In this document: positions 8,206 through 16,149 of the stretch, piece by piece
Layout of the letters: the number at the start of each line of letters is the position of its first letter
How positions within the stretch are numbered: the stretch's first letter is position 1
From: Anaerolineae bacterium
GTDB lineage: Bacteria; Chloroflexota; Anaerolineae; Aggregatilineales; Phototrophicaceae
Direction of reading: 5' to 3'
NCBI GenBank assembly: GCA_022843745.1
Contig: JALHNB010000025.1
Coordinates: forward strand, 38,245-102,244
Length of the DNA stretch: 64,000 nucleotides
The notes under the pieces: model-generated
What the model was told of the DNA's origin: nothing
The model's input: only the letters and a program-made list of their open reading frames with translations
Databases searched by the model: none
Position numbers and translations under genes: made by a program

Positions 8206-9276
8206 TTACAGTATCCAGACGGTACTGTGATCGCCCAGGTTCATTTTGAGCGCCTGCGGTTTTTCATCGCTGTGCTGGATCGTCACATCGCGCCCGATCA
8301 GGCTGTCCTGCAAGCGGCGGTGCAGATCACGAATCGCGCTGTTTTCGAGAATAATGCTGCGCTCAATTTCGCAATTCTGAATCGTGACGTGATGATAAAT
8401 GCTGGTGAATGGGCCGACGTAGCTGTTTTCGATGACCGTGTTTTCGCCGATGATCGTAGGGCCGCGCACGACGCTGTTGATGATCCGTGCGCCGCGTTCA
8501 ACCGTCACGCGACGATCAATCTGTGAATTTTCGATGACGCTTTCCGGCGAAATGTTCGGCTTGAGTTCTTCCAGCACGAGGCTGTTGGCTTCCAGCATAT
8601 CCGGCGCTTTTCCGGTATCGACCCACCAGCCCTTATGAACGTGTGGATAGACCTGATAACCTGCGTCGATCATCCATTGAATCGCGTCGGTGATCTCGTA
8701 TTCGCCGCGCGGCGAGGGCTTGATGGCATTCACGGCCTCCCAGATGTGCGGGTCGAACATATAAATGCCCACCAGCGCAAGGTTGCTCGGCGGAACTTTT
8801 GGCTTTTCGATCAATTTTTCGATGCTGCCGTCGGGACGCAGTTTTGCAACGCCGTAAGACTGCGCATTTTCGACTTCCTTCAGCACGATCTGGCTGTTCC
8901 AGTCGCTTTCGGCGAAATCGCGAATCAGGCTGCCGATACCGCCTTGAATCACGTTATCACCCAGGTACATCACAAAACGCTCATCACCGAGGAAATCGTG
9001 TGAGATTTTGACAGCATGTGCCAGGCCGTCCGGGCTGGGCTGCGGGATGTAGGTGATATTGACACCCCACTGGTTGCCATTCCCCAGCGCTTTTTCGATT
9101 TCGGCGTGTGTATCGCCGACGACGATGCCAATTTCAGTGATGTCCGCCTCACGAATGGTTTCGATGGCGCGTACCAGCACTGGCTTATTTGCTACCGGAA
9201 TCAACTGTTTTGCCTGGGTATATGTAAATGGGCGCAGTCGTGTTCCCTTGCCCCCGCTCAGAATCAAGCCCTTCAT
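8206..9276 (-). CDS. rmlA: Glucose-1-phosphate thymidylyltransferase, long (RmlA-long/StrD-like) form
   Basis: 356 residues. The nucleotidyltransferase signature is at the start (LILSGGKGTRLRPFTYTQAK), followed by PVANKPV, MYLGDNVI and EKPKVPPSNLALVGIYMF. The C-terminal ~110 residues are hexapeptide-like repeats (left-handed beta helix; SVVRGPTIIGENTVIENSYVG), which mark the long RmlA form found with antibiotic-sugar and archaeal enzymes rather than the ~290-residue short form. It makes dTDP-glucose from dTTP and glucose-1-phosphate. It leads the run towards the HAD phosphatase and rmlB, 40 bp upstream of the former. Confidence 0.92.
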   Translation of the reverse strand: MKGLILSGGKGTRLRPFTYTQAKQLIPVANKPVLVRAIETIREADITEIGIVVGDTHAEIEKALGNGNQWGVNITYIPQPSPDGLAHAVKISHDFLGDERFVMYLGDNVIQGGIGSLIRDFAESDWNSQIVLKEVENAQSYGVAKLRPDGSIEKLIEKPKVPPSNLALVGIYMFDPHIWEAVNAIKPSPRGEYEITDAIQWMIDAGYQVYPHVHKGWWVDTGKAPDMLEANSLVLEELKPNISPESVIENSQIDRRVTVERGARIINSVVRGPTIIGENTVIENSYVGPFTSIYHHVTIQNCEIERSIILENSAIRDLHRRLQDSLIGRDVTIQHSDEKPQALKMNLGDHSTVWIL

Positions 9277-9379
9277 ATTTTTGATTTCTCCATCAATGCT
9301 TTAATGCTTCAGCCTGATATTAAGGTTAGCATAGGACGGTCAAGTCCACTCGTTAACATTACTGGATTGATTCTTACAA

Positions 9380-9943
9380 TTACCTAAAAAGCCGTTTTGA
9401 CATATAGATGTCCGGCTTCCCCGGCCCGTTGGCGTCCGGCATGACTCCCGTAATTTTGAACCCACATTTTTGATAGAACTCGTAAGGATGACCTTTTAAA
9501 TTGCGAATATTCTGGATTTTTTCCCAGGTATCGCCATACAGGTCAACGCCGCCGAGTGTTGTCATGTCGTCCTCGTCGTCCGAGCCGAGGGTAAGTGTCA
9601 GCCCGCCGCGTTCACGGACACGATCTTCCAGATCAGCGATCAATGCACGTCCGATTCCGCGTTTTTGCTGATCCTTACGCACGACCATCGGGTGAAGTTC
9701 CCATACGTTGCCATCGTAGCCTTCGCCGATGCCGCCGATCCAGCCAAGAACTGTTCCATCGTCGTCAATCGCGACACGGCAGATGCGATCCTCCGCCAGC
9801 ATTTCGTGGACTTCTTGCAGCGCTTCCTCAAGCGTTTCCCATGCACCCGGCCAATGTTCGCGAAAGCCTTCGGAGAGCATCACTGCCGCTTGCTGAATGA
9901 TAGTTTCGTCGTCGCGGGACGGGGAAATAATGCGCATCGTCAA
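9380..9943 (-). CDS. GNAT acetyltransferase resembling AAC(6')-Ii aminoglycoside acetyltransferases
   Basis: 187 residues. From memory of the Enterococcus faecium AAC(6')-Ii sequence, the C-terminal half matches block by block: WELHPMVV, RGGLTLTLGSDDEDDMTTL, DLYGDTWEKIQNI, GHPYEFYQKCGFKITGV, DANGPGKPDIYM. The acetyl-CoA loop is KRGIGRAL. Enzymes of this type acetylate the 6'-amino group of aminoglycosides, and some also act on other amines or proteins. Whether this one confers resistance cannot be told from sequence. It lies 4 bp from a PLP enzyme gene on the same strand. Confidence 0.85.
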   Translation of the reverse strand: MTMRIISPSRDDETIIQQAAVMLSEGFREHWPGAWETLEEALQEVHEMLAEDRICRVAIDDDGTVLGWIGGIGEGYDGNVWELHPMVVRKDQQKRGIGRALIADLEDRVRERGGLTLTLGSDDEDDMTTLGGVDLYGDTWEKIQNIRNLKGHPYEFYQKCGFKITGVMPDANGPGKPDIYMSKRLFR

Positions 9944-9947
9944 ATCC

Positions 9948-11108
9948 TCACGTTGCGGCTAACGCCTGTTTGAAATCGGCAATCAGATCGTCCATGTCTT
10001 CCAGTCCAGCGGAGATGCGTACCATCCCTGGCGTAACCCGTGCGGCGGCTAATTCCTCATCATTCATGCGGATATGGCTGCTCAATACGGGGATGCTCAC
10101 CAGCGTTTCAACGCTACCGAGGCTCGTTGCGTTGAGCGCAACTTTGAGCGAATCGCAGAATTTTTTCGCGGCGTTCAAATCTTCCAGTTCGATTGCCAGC
10201 ATCCCGCCGAAGCCGGACATCTGACTTTTGGCGATTTCGTGCGAAGGCGAGGATTCCAGTCCCGGATAATGGACTTTTTTGACTTTGTTTTCGGTCTCGA
10301 AAAATTTTGCCAGCGTGAGAGCCGCGCGATTTTGGGCTTCAACTCGCAAGGAAAGCGTTTTCAGGCTGCGATCTAATAAGGAGGCTTCCATCGGATTGCT
10401 GCACCCGCCGAAAACAATCATCGACTGGCGAATGGATTTGATATGCGCCTTTGAGCCAACCGCGACTCCTGCCATCAGATCGGTATGACCGCCGAGATAT
10501 TTGGTCGCGCTGTGCAGCACAATATCCACGCCTAACGGGATCGGATTCTGATTGATGGGGGAGGCAAATGAGTTGTCGATGATCGTAATCGCGCCGATTT
10601 TTTTAGCGGCCTCGACCACACGCGCAATCGAAACGCAATCGCTGGTGGGATTGATCGGCGTTTCAAAATAAATCACTTTGACGGTAGGTGCATATTCCTG
10701 AATCTCAAATAGCTCGTCGTCATCGAGAAAATGCACGTCAATACCGAACTGAGTCGCGACATCCCGCAGAAATCGATAGGTTGCTCCGTAGAGGCGCTGG
10801 GACGCGGCGACAGCATCCCCATTTTTCAGAAAGGTGAGCAGTGTGGAGGTGATCGCCGCCATGCCGCTGGCGAATAACACGCAGTCTTCGCCCTGTTCCA
10901 GCCGCGCTAACTTTTCCTCAACGTTGCGAATCGATGGATTGGAATTGCGGGTATAGATGTGAAAGCCTTCGTCACCCGCGATGAAGTGCTCGTAATCATC
11001 GCTTTTTTCAACGGCGAATACCGTGCTCTGGTATATGGGATAAACGACGCTGCGGAAGCTTTCATCGCGCTTGCTTTGGATCGCCTGCGTGGATTTGCCG
11101 GGGGACAT
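9948..11108 (-). CDS. Cys/Met metabolism PLP-dependent enzyme (cystathionine gamma-synthase / methionine gamma-lyase family)
   Basis: 386 residues, full length. PLP lysine Lys203 in LHSATKYLGGHTD, preceded by TIIDNSFASP and YFETPINPT; the N-terminus has YTRNSNPS. The family covers cystathionine synthases and lyases, O-acetylhomoserine sulfhydrylase and methionine gamma-lyase; I cannot separate these by eye. It joins or breaks the C-S bond in transsulfuration. The downstream acetyltransferase gene begins 4 bp after its stop, so the two are probably cotranscribed. metK elsewhere in the window belongs to the same broad methionine economy. Confidence 0.9.
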   Translation of the reverse strand: MSPGKSTQAIQSKRDESFRSVVYPIYQSTVFAVEKSDDYEHFIAGDEGFHIYTRNSNPSIRNVEEKLARLEQGEDCVLFASGMAAITSTLLTFLKNGDAVAASQRLYGATYRFLRDVATQFGIDVHFLDDDELFEIQEYAPTVKVIYFETPINPTSDCVSIARVVEAAKKIGAITIIDNSFASPINQNPIPLGVDIVLHSATKYLGGHTDLMAGVAVGSKAHIKSIRQSMIVFGGCSNPMEASLLDRSLKTLSLRVEAQNRAALTLAKFFETENKVKKVHYPGLESSPSHEIAKSQMSGFGGMLAIELEDLNAAKKFCDSLKVALNATSLGSVETLVSIPVLSSHIRMNDEELAAARVTPGMVRISAGLEDMDDLIADFKQALAAT

Positions 11109-11140
11109 GGTGTATTCCTTTGTGAAAAGTGCCGAGTGCT

Positions 11141-11202
11141 GAGTTTAAAGTATAAAGCTTTTGCGAGAAAACTTTGAACTTTAAACTCTGCACTTTAAAC
11201 TC
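11141..11202. repeat. Intergenic palindrome with TTTAAA arms
   Basis: GAGTTTAAAGTATAAAG (11141-11157) pairs with CTTTGAACTTTAAACTC (11172-11188), two mismatches, 14-base loop. ACTTTAAACTC then recurs at 11192-11202, 14 bp after its first copy. It lies between two minus-strand genes and may end the esterase transcript, although no U-tract follows. Confidence 0.65.
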
Positions 11203-11854
11203 ATGTGCGTTTATGGCTCAAAAGCCACTCGTACAATTCCGGGTTGTTGTAAGTTTCCGTCCACGAGTCGTGGTCAACGCCAGGATAGACAGTAAATTTG
11301 ACGTTACCGCCGCTGGCGCGGATCGCTTCGACCATTTCGGCAGAGCGTTCAATTGGGACAATTGAGTCAGCATCGCCATGAAACACCCAGATCGGTAGTT
11401 TGGTGAGGCGTTCTTGCGCCAGCCACTTATGTCCGCTGCCGCAGATTGGCACTATCGCTGCGAATTTTGCCGGGTAGCGTTCAGCCAGGAACCACGTCCC
11501 CGCACCTCCCATACTCAACCCCGTCAGATAGACACGGTCTATGTCAATGAGATAACTGGTGATGATGTGGTCGAGCAGGGCATTCAGCGCTTCGGCTTGC
11601 TCAAACCAGTGTGAAGCTGTAGGGCACTGGGGCGCAATGACCACGAATGGGAAATTCTGACCTTCGGCGATGTTCTTGGGCAGGCCGTGTACTTTGACTC
11701 GATCAAGATCATCACCCCGTTCGCCGCGACCATGCAGGAACATCACCAAAGGCCATTGATCCCGCGCCTCGTAATCCGGCGGGAGATAGAGCCAGTAGGC
11801 GAGCGCTGCCGATTGCGTCACACGCGCTTGAAATTCCTGTTTTTCGAACGCCAT
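11201..11854 (-). CDS. Alpha/beta-hydrolase, predicted esterase/peptidase (second of a tandem pair)
   Basis: 217 residues from ATG 11854. Catalytic triad visible: nucleophile Ser114 in GLSMGG, acid in FHGDADSIVP, and His in GVDHDSW. The fold matches dienelactone-hydrolase/phospholipase-carboxylesterase proteins often annotated as predicted peptidases. I chose ATG 11854 rather than an in-frame start at 11881 because it aligns with the paralogue's N-terminus and forms a TAATG stop-start overlap with that gene. No signal peptide, so probably cytoplasmic. Substrate unknown. Confidence 0.88.
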   Translation of the reverse strand: MAFEKQEFQARVTQSAALAYWLYLPPDYEARDQWPLVMFLHGRGERGDDLDRVKVHGLPKNIAEGQNFPFVVIAPQCPTASHWFEQAEALNALLDHIITSYLIDIDRVYLTGLSMGGAGTWFLAERYPAKFAAIVPICGSGHKWLAQERLTKLPIWVFHGDADSIVPIERSAEMVEAIRASGGNVKFTVYPGVDHDSWTETYNNPELYEWLLSHKRT

Positions 11855-12504
11855 TATGATTTTTGATGGCTCAAAAGCCACTCGTACAATTTGGGGTTGT
11901 CGTAGGTTTCCGTCCAGGAGTCGTGATCAACGCCGGGATAGACGGTAAATGTCACATCGCCGCCCGCTTCTTTGACCCGATTGACCATCAACTCGGATTC
12001 GATTAGCGGAACGACAGGATCGGCATCGCCATGAAACACCCAGGCTGGGATATTTTTCAGGCTGTTAGTCATCCACCAGCCACCACCGCCGCAAATCGGT
12101 GCGATGGCCGCAAATTTATCGGGGTATCGTGAGGCGAGATACCATGTGCCATAGCCGCCCATGCTCAATCCAGTCAGATAGACTCGGCTGGTATCAATGT
12201 TGTGTTCAGCAATAAGCGCGTCAATCAGCCCAGCAAGTTCATCGGCCTGTTCCGGCCAGACGGTGGTATCAGGACATTGGGGCGAGGCTATGATAAAGGG
12301 GAAATCCTGTCCGGCTTCGATGAGTTTTGCGAGGCCATGCTTTTTGACCAGTTCGAGATCATCGCCGCGTTCGCCGTAACCATGCAGAAAGATAATCAGC
12401 GGCCATTTATCTTGCGACTCATAACCCTCCGGAAGATAGAGCAGGTATTTGAGATTGGCCGTTTTGGTGACAGGCGCTTTAAAAGTGCGATTTTGTTGAC
12501 TCAT
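11854..12504 (-). CDS. Alpha/beta-hydrolase, predicted esterase/peptidase (first of a tandem pair)
   Basis: 216 residues. Triad Ser114 (GLSMGG), Asp162 (HGDADPVVP) and His194 (GVDHDSWTETY). It is a close paralogue of the next gene: both end YEWLLSH and share FLHGYGERGDDL-like and CP-rich segments, with equal spacing of catalytic residues. The pair therefore arose by tandem duplication and is translationally coupled. The gene starts 18 bp after a copy of the BY-kinase tail, so it may be read from the exopolysaccharide-type operon upstream. Confidence 0.88.
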   Translation of the reverse strand: MSQQNRTFKAPVTKTANLKYLLYLPEGYESQDKWPLIIFLHGYGERGDDLELVKKHGLAKLIEAGQDFPFIIASPQCPDTTVWPEQADELAGLIDALIAEHNIDTSRVYLTGLSMGGYGTWYLASRYPDKFAAIAPICGGGGWWMTNSLKNIPAWVFHGDADPVVPLIESELMVNRVKEAGGDVTFTVYPGVDHDSWTETYDNPKLYEWLLSHQKS

Positions 12505-12515
12505 AAATGTTCCTT

Positions 12516-12575
12516 TTATTCATAATATTCCCCTACATTCTTAGTTTATCCATAATATTCGCCTGTATTTTCACG
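12516..12575 (-). repeat. 30-bp tail duplication after the BY-kinase gene
   Basis: On the minus strand the last codons and stop of the kinase gene (GGCGAATATTATGGATAAA) are repeated 30 bp downstream as GGGGAATATTATGAATAAA. The gene's own tail reads NTGEYYG-stop; the copy would read NVGEYYE-stop in the matching frame. The second copy runs directly into the SD of the esterase gene. Confidence 0.8.
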
Positions 12576-13205
12576 CGGCGCGTTCGTCAGCGCTGCGCCG
12601 ATGATGCGTACATGGACACGCTCTAATGCCTGTCGTGCGCGGGCGGCATGTTCGCGGCGGGTGTGACCTGCGCGAATGACCAGCAGCACACCGTCGAGTT
12701 TGCTGCCGAGCAGAGCAGCATCAGTGGCAGCTAAAACGGGTGGGCTGTCAAATAAGATGTAATGAGCGCGAGCCTTCAGAACGCCGATCACTTCGGTCAT
12801 GCGCTGGCTGCCGAGGACATCCGCCGGGGTGGGCGGTAGTGTGCCGCTGGGCAAAATCAGCAGATTTTCGATGCCGCTGTCCACCAACGGCGGTGTGGAC
12901 ATCGCGCCGGGTTCGAGCATCATTGTCGTCAGGCCGCGTTCATTATTGATGCCCCAAATGGTGTGCTGCGAGGGCTTACGCAGGTCACTATCCACGATAA
13001 TCGTCTTGTTTCCGGCCTGAGCAAGCGTCACTGCCAGGTTCGCGATAATTTGACTTTTGCCTTCGCTTTCCGCTGGCGAGGTGATAAGCAGCGTGCTGAT
13101 CGGATTCTCAACGCTGCTGAACATCAGGTTTGTGCGAAGCGTTCGGAACGCTTCGGCGGCTTCCGAGCGCGGTTCGGCCAGCGTTATCAGATTGGCGTTG
13201 GGCAT
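12546..13205 (-). CDS. CpsD/CapB-type bacterial tyrosine kinase (BY-kinase), ATPase domain
   Basis: 219 residues. Walker A ITSPAESEGKS, Walker A' TIIVDSDLRKP and Walker B YILFDSPP are in the order typical of BY-kinases that control capsule and exopolysaccharide export with a Wzz-like membrane activator. The start is ATG 13205 with AGGAG eight bases before it. The C-terminal tail has only two tyrosines (EYY), whereas many BY-kinases have a longer Tyr cluster. It overlaps the Wzz-like gene by 98 bp in another frame. Confidence 0.88.
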   Translation of the reverse strand: MPNANLITLAEPRSEAAEAFRTLRTNLMFSSVENPISTLLITSPAESEGKSQIIANLAVTLAQAGNKTIIVDSDLRKPSQHTIWGINNERGLTTMMLEPGAMSTPPLVDSGIENLLILPSGTLPPTPADVLGSQRMTEVIGVLKARAHYILFDSPPVLAATDAALLGSKLDGVLLVIRAGHTRREHAARARQALERVHVRIIGAALTNAPRENTGEYYG

Positions 13206-13866
13206 TCTTGATCTCCTGTAAATCGGGGATGGTTGCTAAAACAGGTATTTCCAAGCTGCGTTCGATGTCTTCACGGCTGCGGACGACGCTGCTTTCCAGA
13301 TATTCCAGCACGAAAACGATGATTCCGCCGAGCAGGAGTCCGAGGACACCTCCGGCAGCAGCGTTAATGGTCGGGCGTGGCTGAAGCAGGTCGTAGCGAG
13401 CCACATCCTGCAAACGCGCGGTGATCTGGTCTTCGCGGCGGGCTTTTTGATTTTCCTCGACACGATATTGAATCAGGATGTTGCCCCACTCACGCGCCAC
13501 GTCATTGGCGAGATCGCCGTCCGGCAGGTCTACGTCGATCTGGATAATCAGACTTAGCGGGTCGGACGCAATGATGACTTTGCTTTTGAGAAACCCAGGA
13601 GTCATGTCGAGTCTCAGGTTGTCGATCACCTGTTGGGCGATGAATTCGCTGTCCAGATAGGCGACGTGATTGCCGAGGAGCGTTTTGCTGGCTTCGGTCA
13701 GGCCGAGGTCGGCACGTGATGGCTGCATCAACACTTTCTGTGTCGAACGGTATATCGTCTGCTGGCGTGTACTCAGAAAATAAGCGCTCCCGGCGGCGAT
13801 AATCGCTACCAGCAGCATAATCCAGCCACGACGCACCAGGATACGCCCATAGTCGATGAGATTCAT
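13108..13866 (-). CDS. Wzz/chain-length-determinant-like membrane protein
   Basis: 252 residues. Two transmembrane helices (residues ~16-34 and ~168-188) flank a periplasmic-type domain, the plan of polysaccharide co-polymerases that activate BY-kinases. The second helix is followed by YLESSVVRSREDIERSLEIPVLATIPD, a typical cytoplasmic anchor motif of this family. ATG 13866 follows a strong AGGAGG. The last ~30 residues are polar, have no recognisable motif, and are encoded over the start of the kinase gene. Confidence 0.88.
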   Translation of the reverse strand: MNLIDYGRILVRRGWIMLLVAIIAAGSAYFLSTRQQTIYRSTQKVLMQPSRADLGLTEASKTLLGNHVAYLDSEFIAQQVIDNLRLDMTPGFLKSKVIIASDPLSLIIQIDVDLPDGDLANDVAREWGNILIQYRVEENQKARREDQITARLQDVARYDLLQPRPTINAAAGGVLGLLLGGIIVFVLEYLESSVVRSREDIERSLEIPVLATIPDLQEIKNAQRQSDNAGRTALGSRRSVPNASHKPDVQQR

Positions 13867-13977
13867 TCGTCATCCTCCTTGCCATCCAATTCGGTGTGGC
13901 AAATGCGTGGCTATCGTATCATATCGAGAATTGAACCGCCAAGTCACAAAGAATGTCGCGAAAAATAGCTCAATAAT

Positions 13978-14496
13978 TTACTCTGCATCGAAAACGAGCT
14001 TTTCGCGGCGCATGTCATGGGTATTGAAACGGGCGGCAATCTCGGCGAGGGTTTGCGCGGCTTCAGGATGTCGGTAATCGGGCGCGATCTCCGCTAATGG
14101 GATGGCGACATGCGCGAATCTTAAAATATCGCGTTCCGGGATATGCCAGGGCTTTTCGCCATAGTCGATAATCTCGTCATCCCACAGCGAAATATCCAGG
14201 TCAATTGTGCGCGGCGCATTTTTGTTGTTGGGGTCACGTACACGCTTTAGCTGGCTTTCAATGTCTGCCAGAACGCGCGTTTTGAAGTCGGTAGGGGAGA
14301 GCATCGTCGTCAATTTTACAGCCATGTTGAGGAAATCGGCCTGCTCAGTGAAACCCTGCGGCGGTGTGCGATAAGCCGACGATAGCGCCAACACGGTAGA
14401 GCTTTCGCGCAGAAGCCGGATTGCGGCAGTCAGGTTTTTCTCAGGTTCAATATTCGATCCCAGCGAGACATAGACTGTATGCTCAGGCATAGTCAT
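13978..14496 (-). CDS. folK: 2-amino-4-hydroxy-6-hydroxymethyldihydropteridine pyrophosphokinase
   Basis: 172 residues. VYVSLGSNIEPEKNL at the N-terminus, SSAYRTPPQGFTEQADFLNMAVKL, and RDPNNKNAPRTIDLDI with the two Asp of the Mg-ATP site are all HPPK signatures. The enzyme pyrophosphorylates the pterin alcohol before dihydropteroate synthesis. It overlaps folB by 14 bp on the same strand, a common folate-operon arrangement. folP is not in the window. Confidence 0.93.
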   Translation of the reverse strand: MTMPEHTVYVSLGSNIEPEKNLTAAIRLLRESSTVLALSSAYRTPPQGFTEQADFLNMAVKLTTMLSPTDFKTRVLADIESQLKRVRDPNNKNAPRTIDLDISLWDDEIIDYGEKPWHIPERDILRFAHVAIPLAEIAPDYRHPEAAQTLAEIAARFNTHDMRREKLVFDAE

Positions 14497-14845
14497 CCGG
14501 TTTTCGCTCGATCACCACGCCGACGCTATCGGAGAAACGCAGCGCCCCTGGCTTGTGAACGCGCACCTGCACGTAGGGTGCATCGTGATCGACTACGCAG
14601 ATACGCGCGATCTCGGCGGCCAGTTTTTCGACCAGAAAATATTCCGATTCTTCAACATGCTTAATGATGGCTTTGGTGACGGTGCGGTAATTAAAAGCAT
14701 CGTCAGGGTTATCGGTTTCGCCTGCTTTGCGCATGTCCGTCCCGATTCTCAGGTTAATTACCACGTCCTGCTTATCTTTACGCTCGTGCGGGCTGAAGCC
14801 GATCATGCAGCGCAGGCGTAGATTGTCAATTTCAATGATGTCCAT
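14483..14845 (-). CDS. folB: Dihydroneopterin aldolase
   Basis: 120 residues from ATG 14845, the usual length. It starts MDIIEIDNLRLRCMIGFSPHER, the classic FolB opening, and has EKLAAEIARICV with the catalytic lysine later on. It cleaves dihydroneopterin to the hydroxymethyl pterin used by FolK, whose gene follows with a 14-bp overlap. A TTG at 14902 would add 19 residues that do not resemble the family. The gene is divergent from folE, so folate genes flank one intergenic region. Confidence 0.93.
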   Translation of the reverse strand: MDIIEIDNLRLRCMIGFSPHERKDKQDVVINLRIGTDMRKAGETDNPDDAFNYRTVTKAIIKHVEESEYFLVEKLAAEIARICVVDHDAPYVQVRVHKPGALRFSDSVGVVIERKPDDYA

Positions 14846-15050
14846 CGCAAAATCCAGATTGTGTACTAAGGGCGTATTTTGTAAGGATTGATATTCTATC
14901 AACGTCAGTTAAGGGTGATTGTACGTTACTTTCAACGTCTGCTGATAGTAACTGTGTGCTATTTATTCTGCAAACTGCTGACAATATTAACGCTATATAA
15001 GACGAGTTTAAGGCTTAATGATACTTAAAGGGATGTAACGTTTATCCTGC

Positions 15051-15056
15051 TACAAT
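15051..15056 (+). promoter_or_regulatory. Possible -10 element of the folE promoter
   Basis: TACAAT lies about 50 bp upstream of the folE ATG in an AT-rich stretch. No clear -35 box at the ideal distance was found, so the assignment is tentative. The rest of 14846-15105, between folB and folE, holds nothing else I can identify. Confidence 0.3.
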
Positions 15057-15105
15057 GACTAAATTGTGAGACAAGTATCATTGTAATAAAGGGAAGCGGT
15101 GTATC

Positions 15106-15828
15106 ATGAGTATGTATCACTCGAATGGCAAAAAAAATGGCGCTCCTGTCAAAGGCGATCATGACCATGATGAATTAGGCCATATCGAACTTAATCTTCA
15201 TTCCGAAGAATTTTTGGAGATGTTTGAATTGAACTTACCTGCTGTTGATGCGAACAAAATTGAAACCGCGACCCTGGAAATTCTTGAAGCCGTCGGGGAA
15301 GACCCACAGCGTGAGGGGCTTTTACGAACGCCGGAACGTGTGGCGCGCGCCTATGAAGAACTTCTCAGCGGCTATCGTATTGATCCGGTGAAGCTGATAA
15401 ATGACGCTATTTTCAATGTCGAATATGATGATATGGTCATCGTGCGTGATATTGAGTTTTACAGCCTCTGTGAACATCATATGCTGCCGTTCATTGGGCG
15501 GGCGCATGTCGCCTATATTTCCAGTGGCAAAGTGATCGGCCTTTCAAAAATTCCGCGCATTGTTGATATGTTCGCGCGGCGCTTGCAGGTGCAGGAACGG
15601 ATGACACATCAGATCGCCGAATTTTTGAATGAAGTCTTGCAGCCACGTGGCGTGGCCGTTGTGCTGGACGGCATTCATATGTGCTCGATGATGCGCGGCG
15701 TGAAAAAAGAAAACGCCAGCATGACGACCAGCGCGATGCTGGGGCAGTTCCGTGAAGATGAAAAAACCCGCGCTGAATTCATGACACATATCACCCGTGC
15801 TGGCTCAAGTGGCGGATTTGGTAAATAA
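15106..15828 (+). CDS. folE: GTP cyclohydrolase I
   Basis: 240 residues. Zinc ligands Cys122 and His125 in CEHHMLPF and Cys193 in HMCSMMRGV, plus the [21 protein letters not shown] core, identify a type I enzyme. It opens GTP to dihydroneopterin triphosphate, the first folate step. The first ~40 residues are a His/Asp/Glu-rich extension ([10 protein letters not shown]) not needed for catalysis. It is divergently transcribed from folB-folK. Confidence 0.95.
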   Translation: MSMYHSNGKKNGAPVKGDHDHDELGHIELNLHSEEFLEMFELNLPAVDANKIETATLEILEAVGEDPQREGLLRTPERVARAYEELLSGYRIDPVKLINDAIFNVEYDDMVIVRDIEFYSLCEHHMLPFIGRAHVAYISSGKVIGLSKIPRIVDMFARRLQVQERMTHQIAEFLNEVLQPRGVAVVLDGIHMCSMMRGVKKENASMTTSAMLGQFREDEKTRAEFMTHITRAGSSGGFGK

Positions 15829-15839
15829 ATCATCAGAAT

Positions 15840-15873
15840 GGCCCCTGTTATTTCAATGCAAGGGTCGTTTTTT
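15840..15873 (+). terminator. Rho-independent terminator after folE
   Basis: GGCCCCTG and CAAGGGTC can pair (one mismatch, one G-U) across an 11-base loop and are followed by GTTTTTTT. Confidence 0.7.
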
Positions 15874-15961
15874 ATGATCTATAATAGTTAGGTCGTTGAT
15901 TCAGTGATGGAACTATGATATAGTCTGCTATCAAGTGACAACAACAAAAAAGTGCTGAATA

Positions 15962-16071
15962 AGCACTCATCAAGAGCGGTGGAAGGTAACGGCCTTGTGA
16001 AACCGCGGCAACCCCCGAAGCGTTGGGAAGGTGCCAAATCCGTCAGAGATTTCTCTGGAAGATGAGCGATG
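15962..16071 (+). promoter_or_regulatory. SAM-I (S-box) riboswitch aptamer
   Basis: The conserved core is readable: CACTCATC pairing with GATGAGCG (P1), AAGAGCGGTGGAAGG, GAAACCGCGGCAACC, AAGGTGCCAAATCC and the closing GAAGATGAG. These match the SAM-I consensus in order and spacing. It sits directly upstream of metK, a standard target: SAM binding should switch off synthesis of SAM synthetase. Confidence 0.93.
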
Positions 16072-16084
16072 AATGGTCGATTAC

Positions 16085-16120
16085 AAACGCCTCTTCTTAA
16101 ACCGGAGAGGCGTTTTTTTA
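16085..16120 (+). terminator. Riboswitch-controlled intrinsic terminator upstream of metK
   Basis: AAACGCCTCT and AGAGGCGTTT form a near-perfect hairpin followed by a run of T, 14 bp beyond the SAM-I aptamer and about 30 bp before the metK start. This is the expression platform of a transcription-attenuating S-box. Confidence 0.9.
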
Positions 16121-16149
16121 TTAGGTATAAGGAGTGTAACAAAGCGAGT

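Noticed and set aside
11201..12504. One broken esterase gene
   Set aside because: Both halves have a full catalytic triad, full length and their own starts, so this is a tandem duplication.
13108..13205. A frameshift breaking one Wzz-kinase fusion protein
   Set aside because: The kinase has its own strong SD and a canonical start inside the overlap, so two separate genes fit better; not fully excluded without reads.
13925..13970. A dispersed ACCGCCAAGxCxC-type repeat
   Set aside because: GAACCGCCAAGTCACAAAG looks like part of such an element, but no partner arm or second copy was seen in the window.
16069..16149. An upstream in-frame ATG for metK
   Set aside because: It falls within the SAM-I aptamer and before the attenuator hairpin, so translation from it is not expected; ATG 16150 gives a normal N-terminus.
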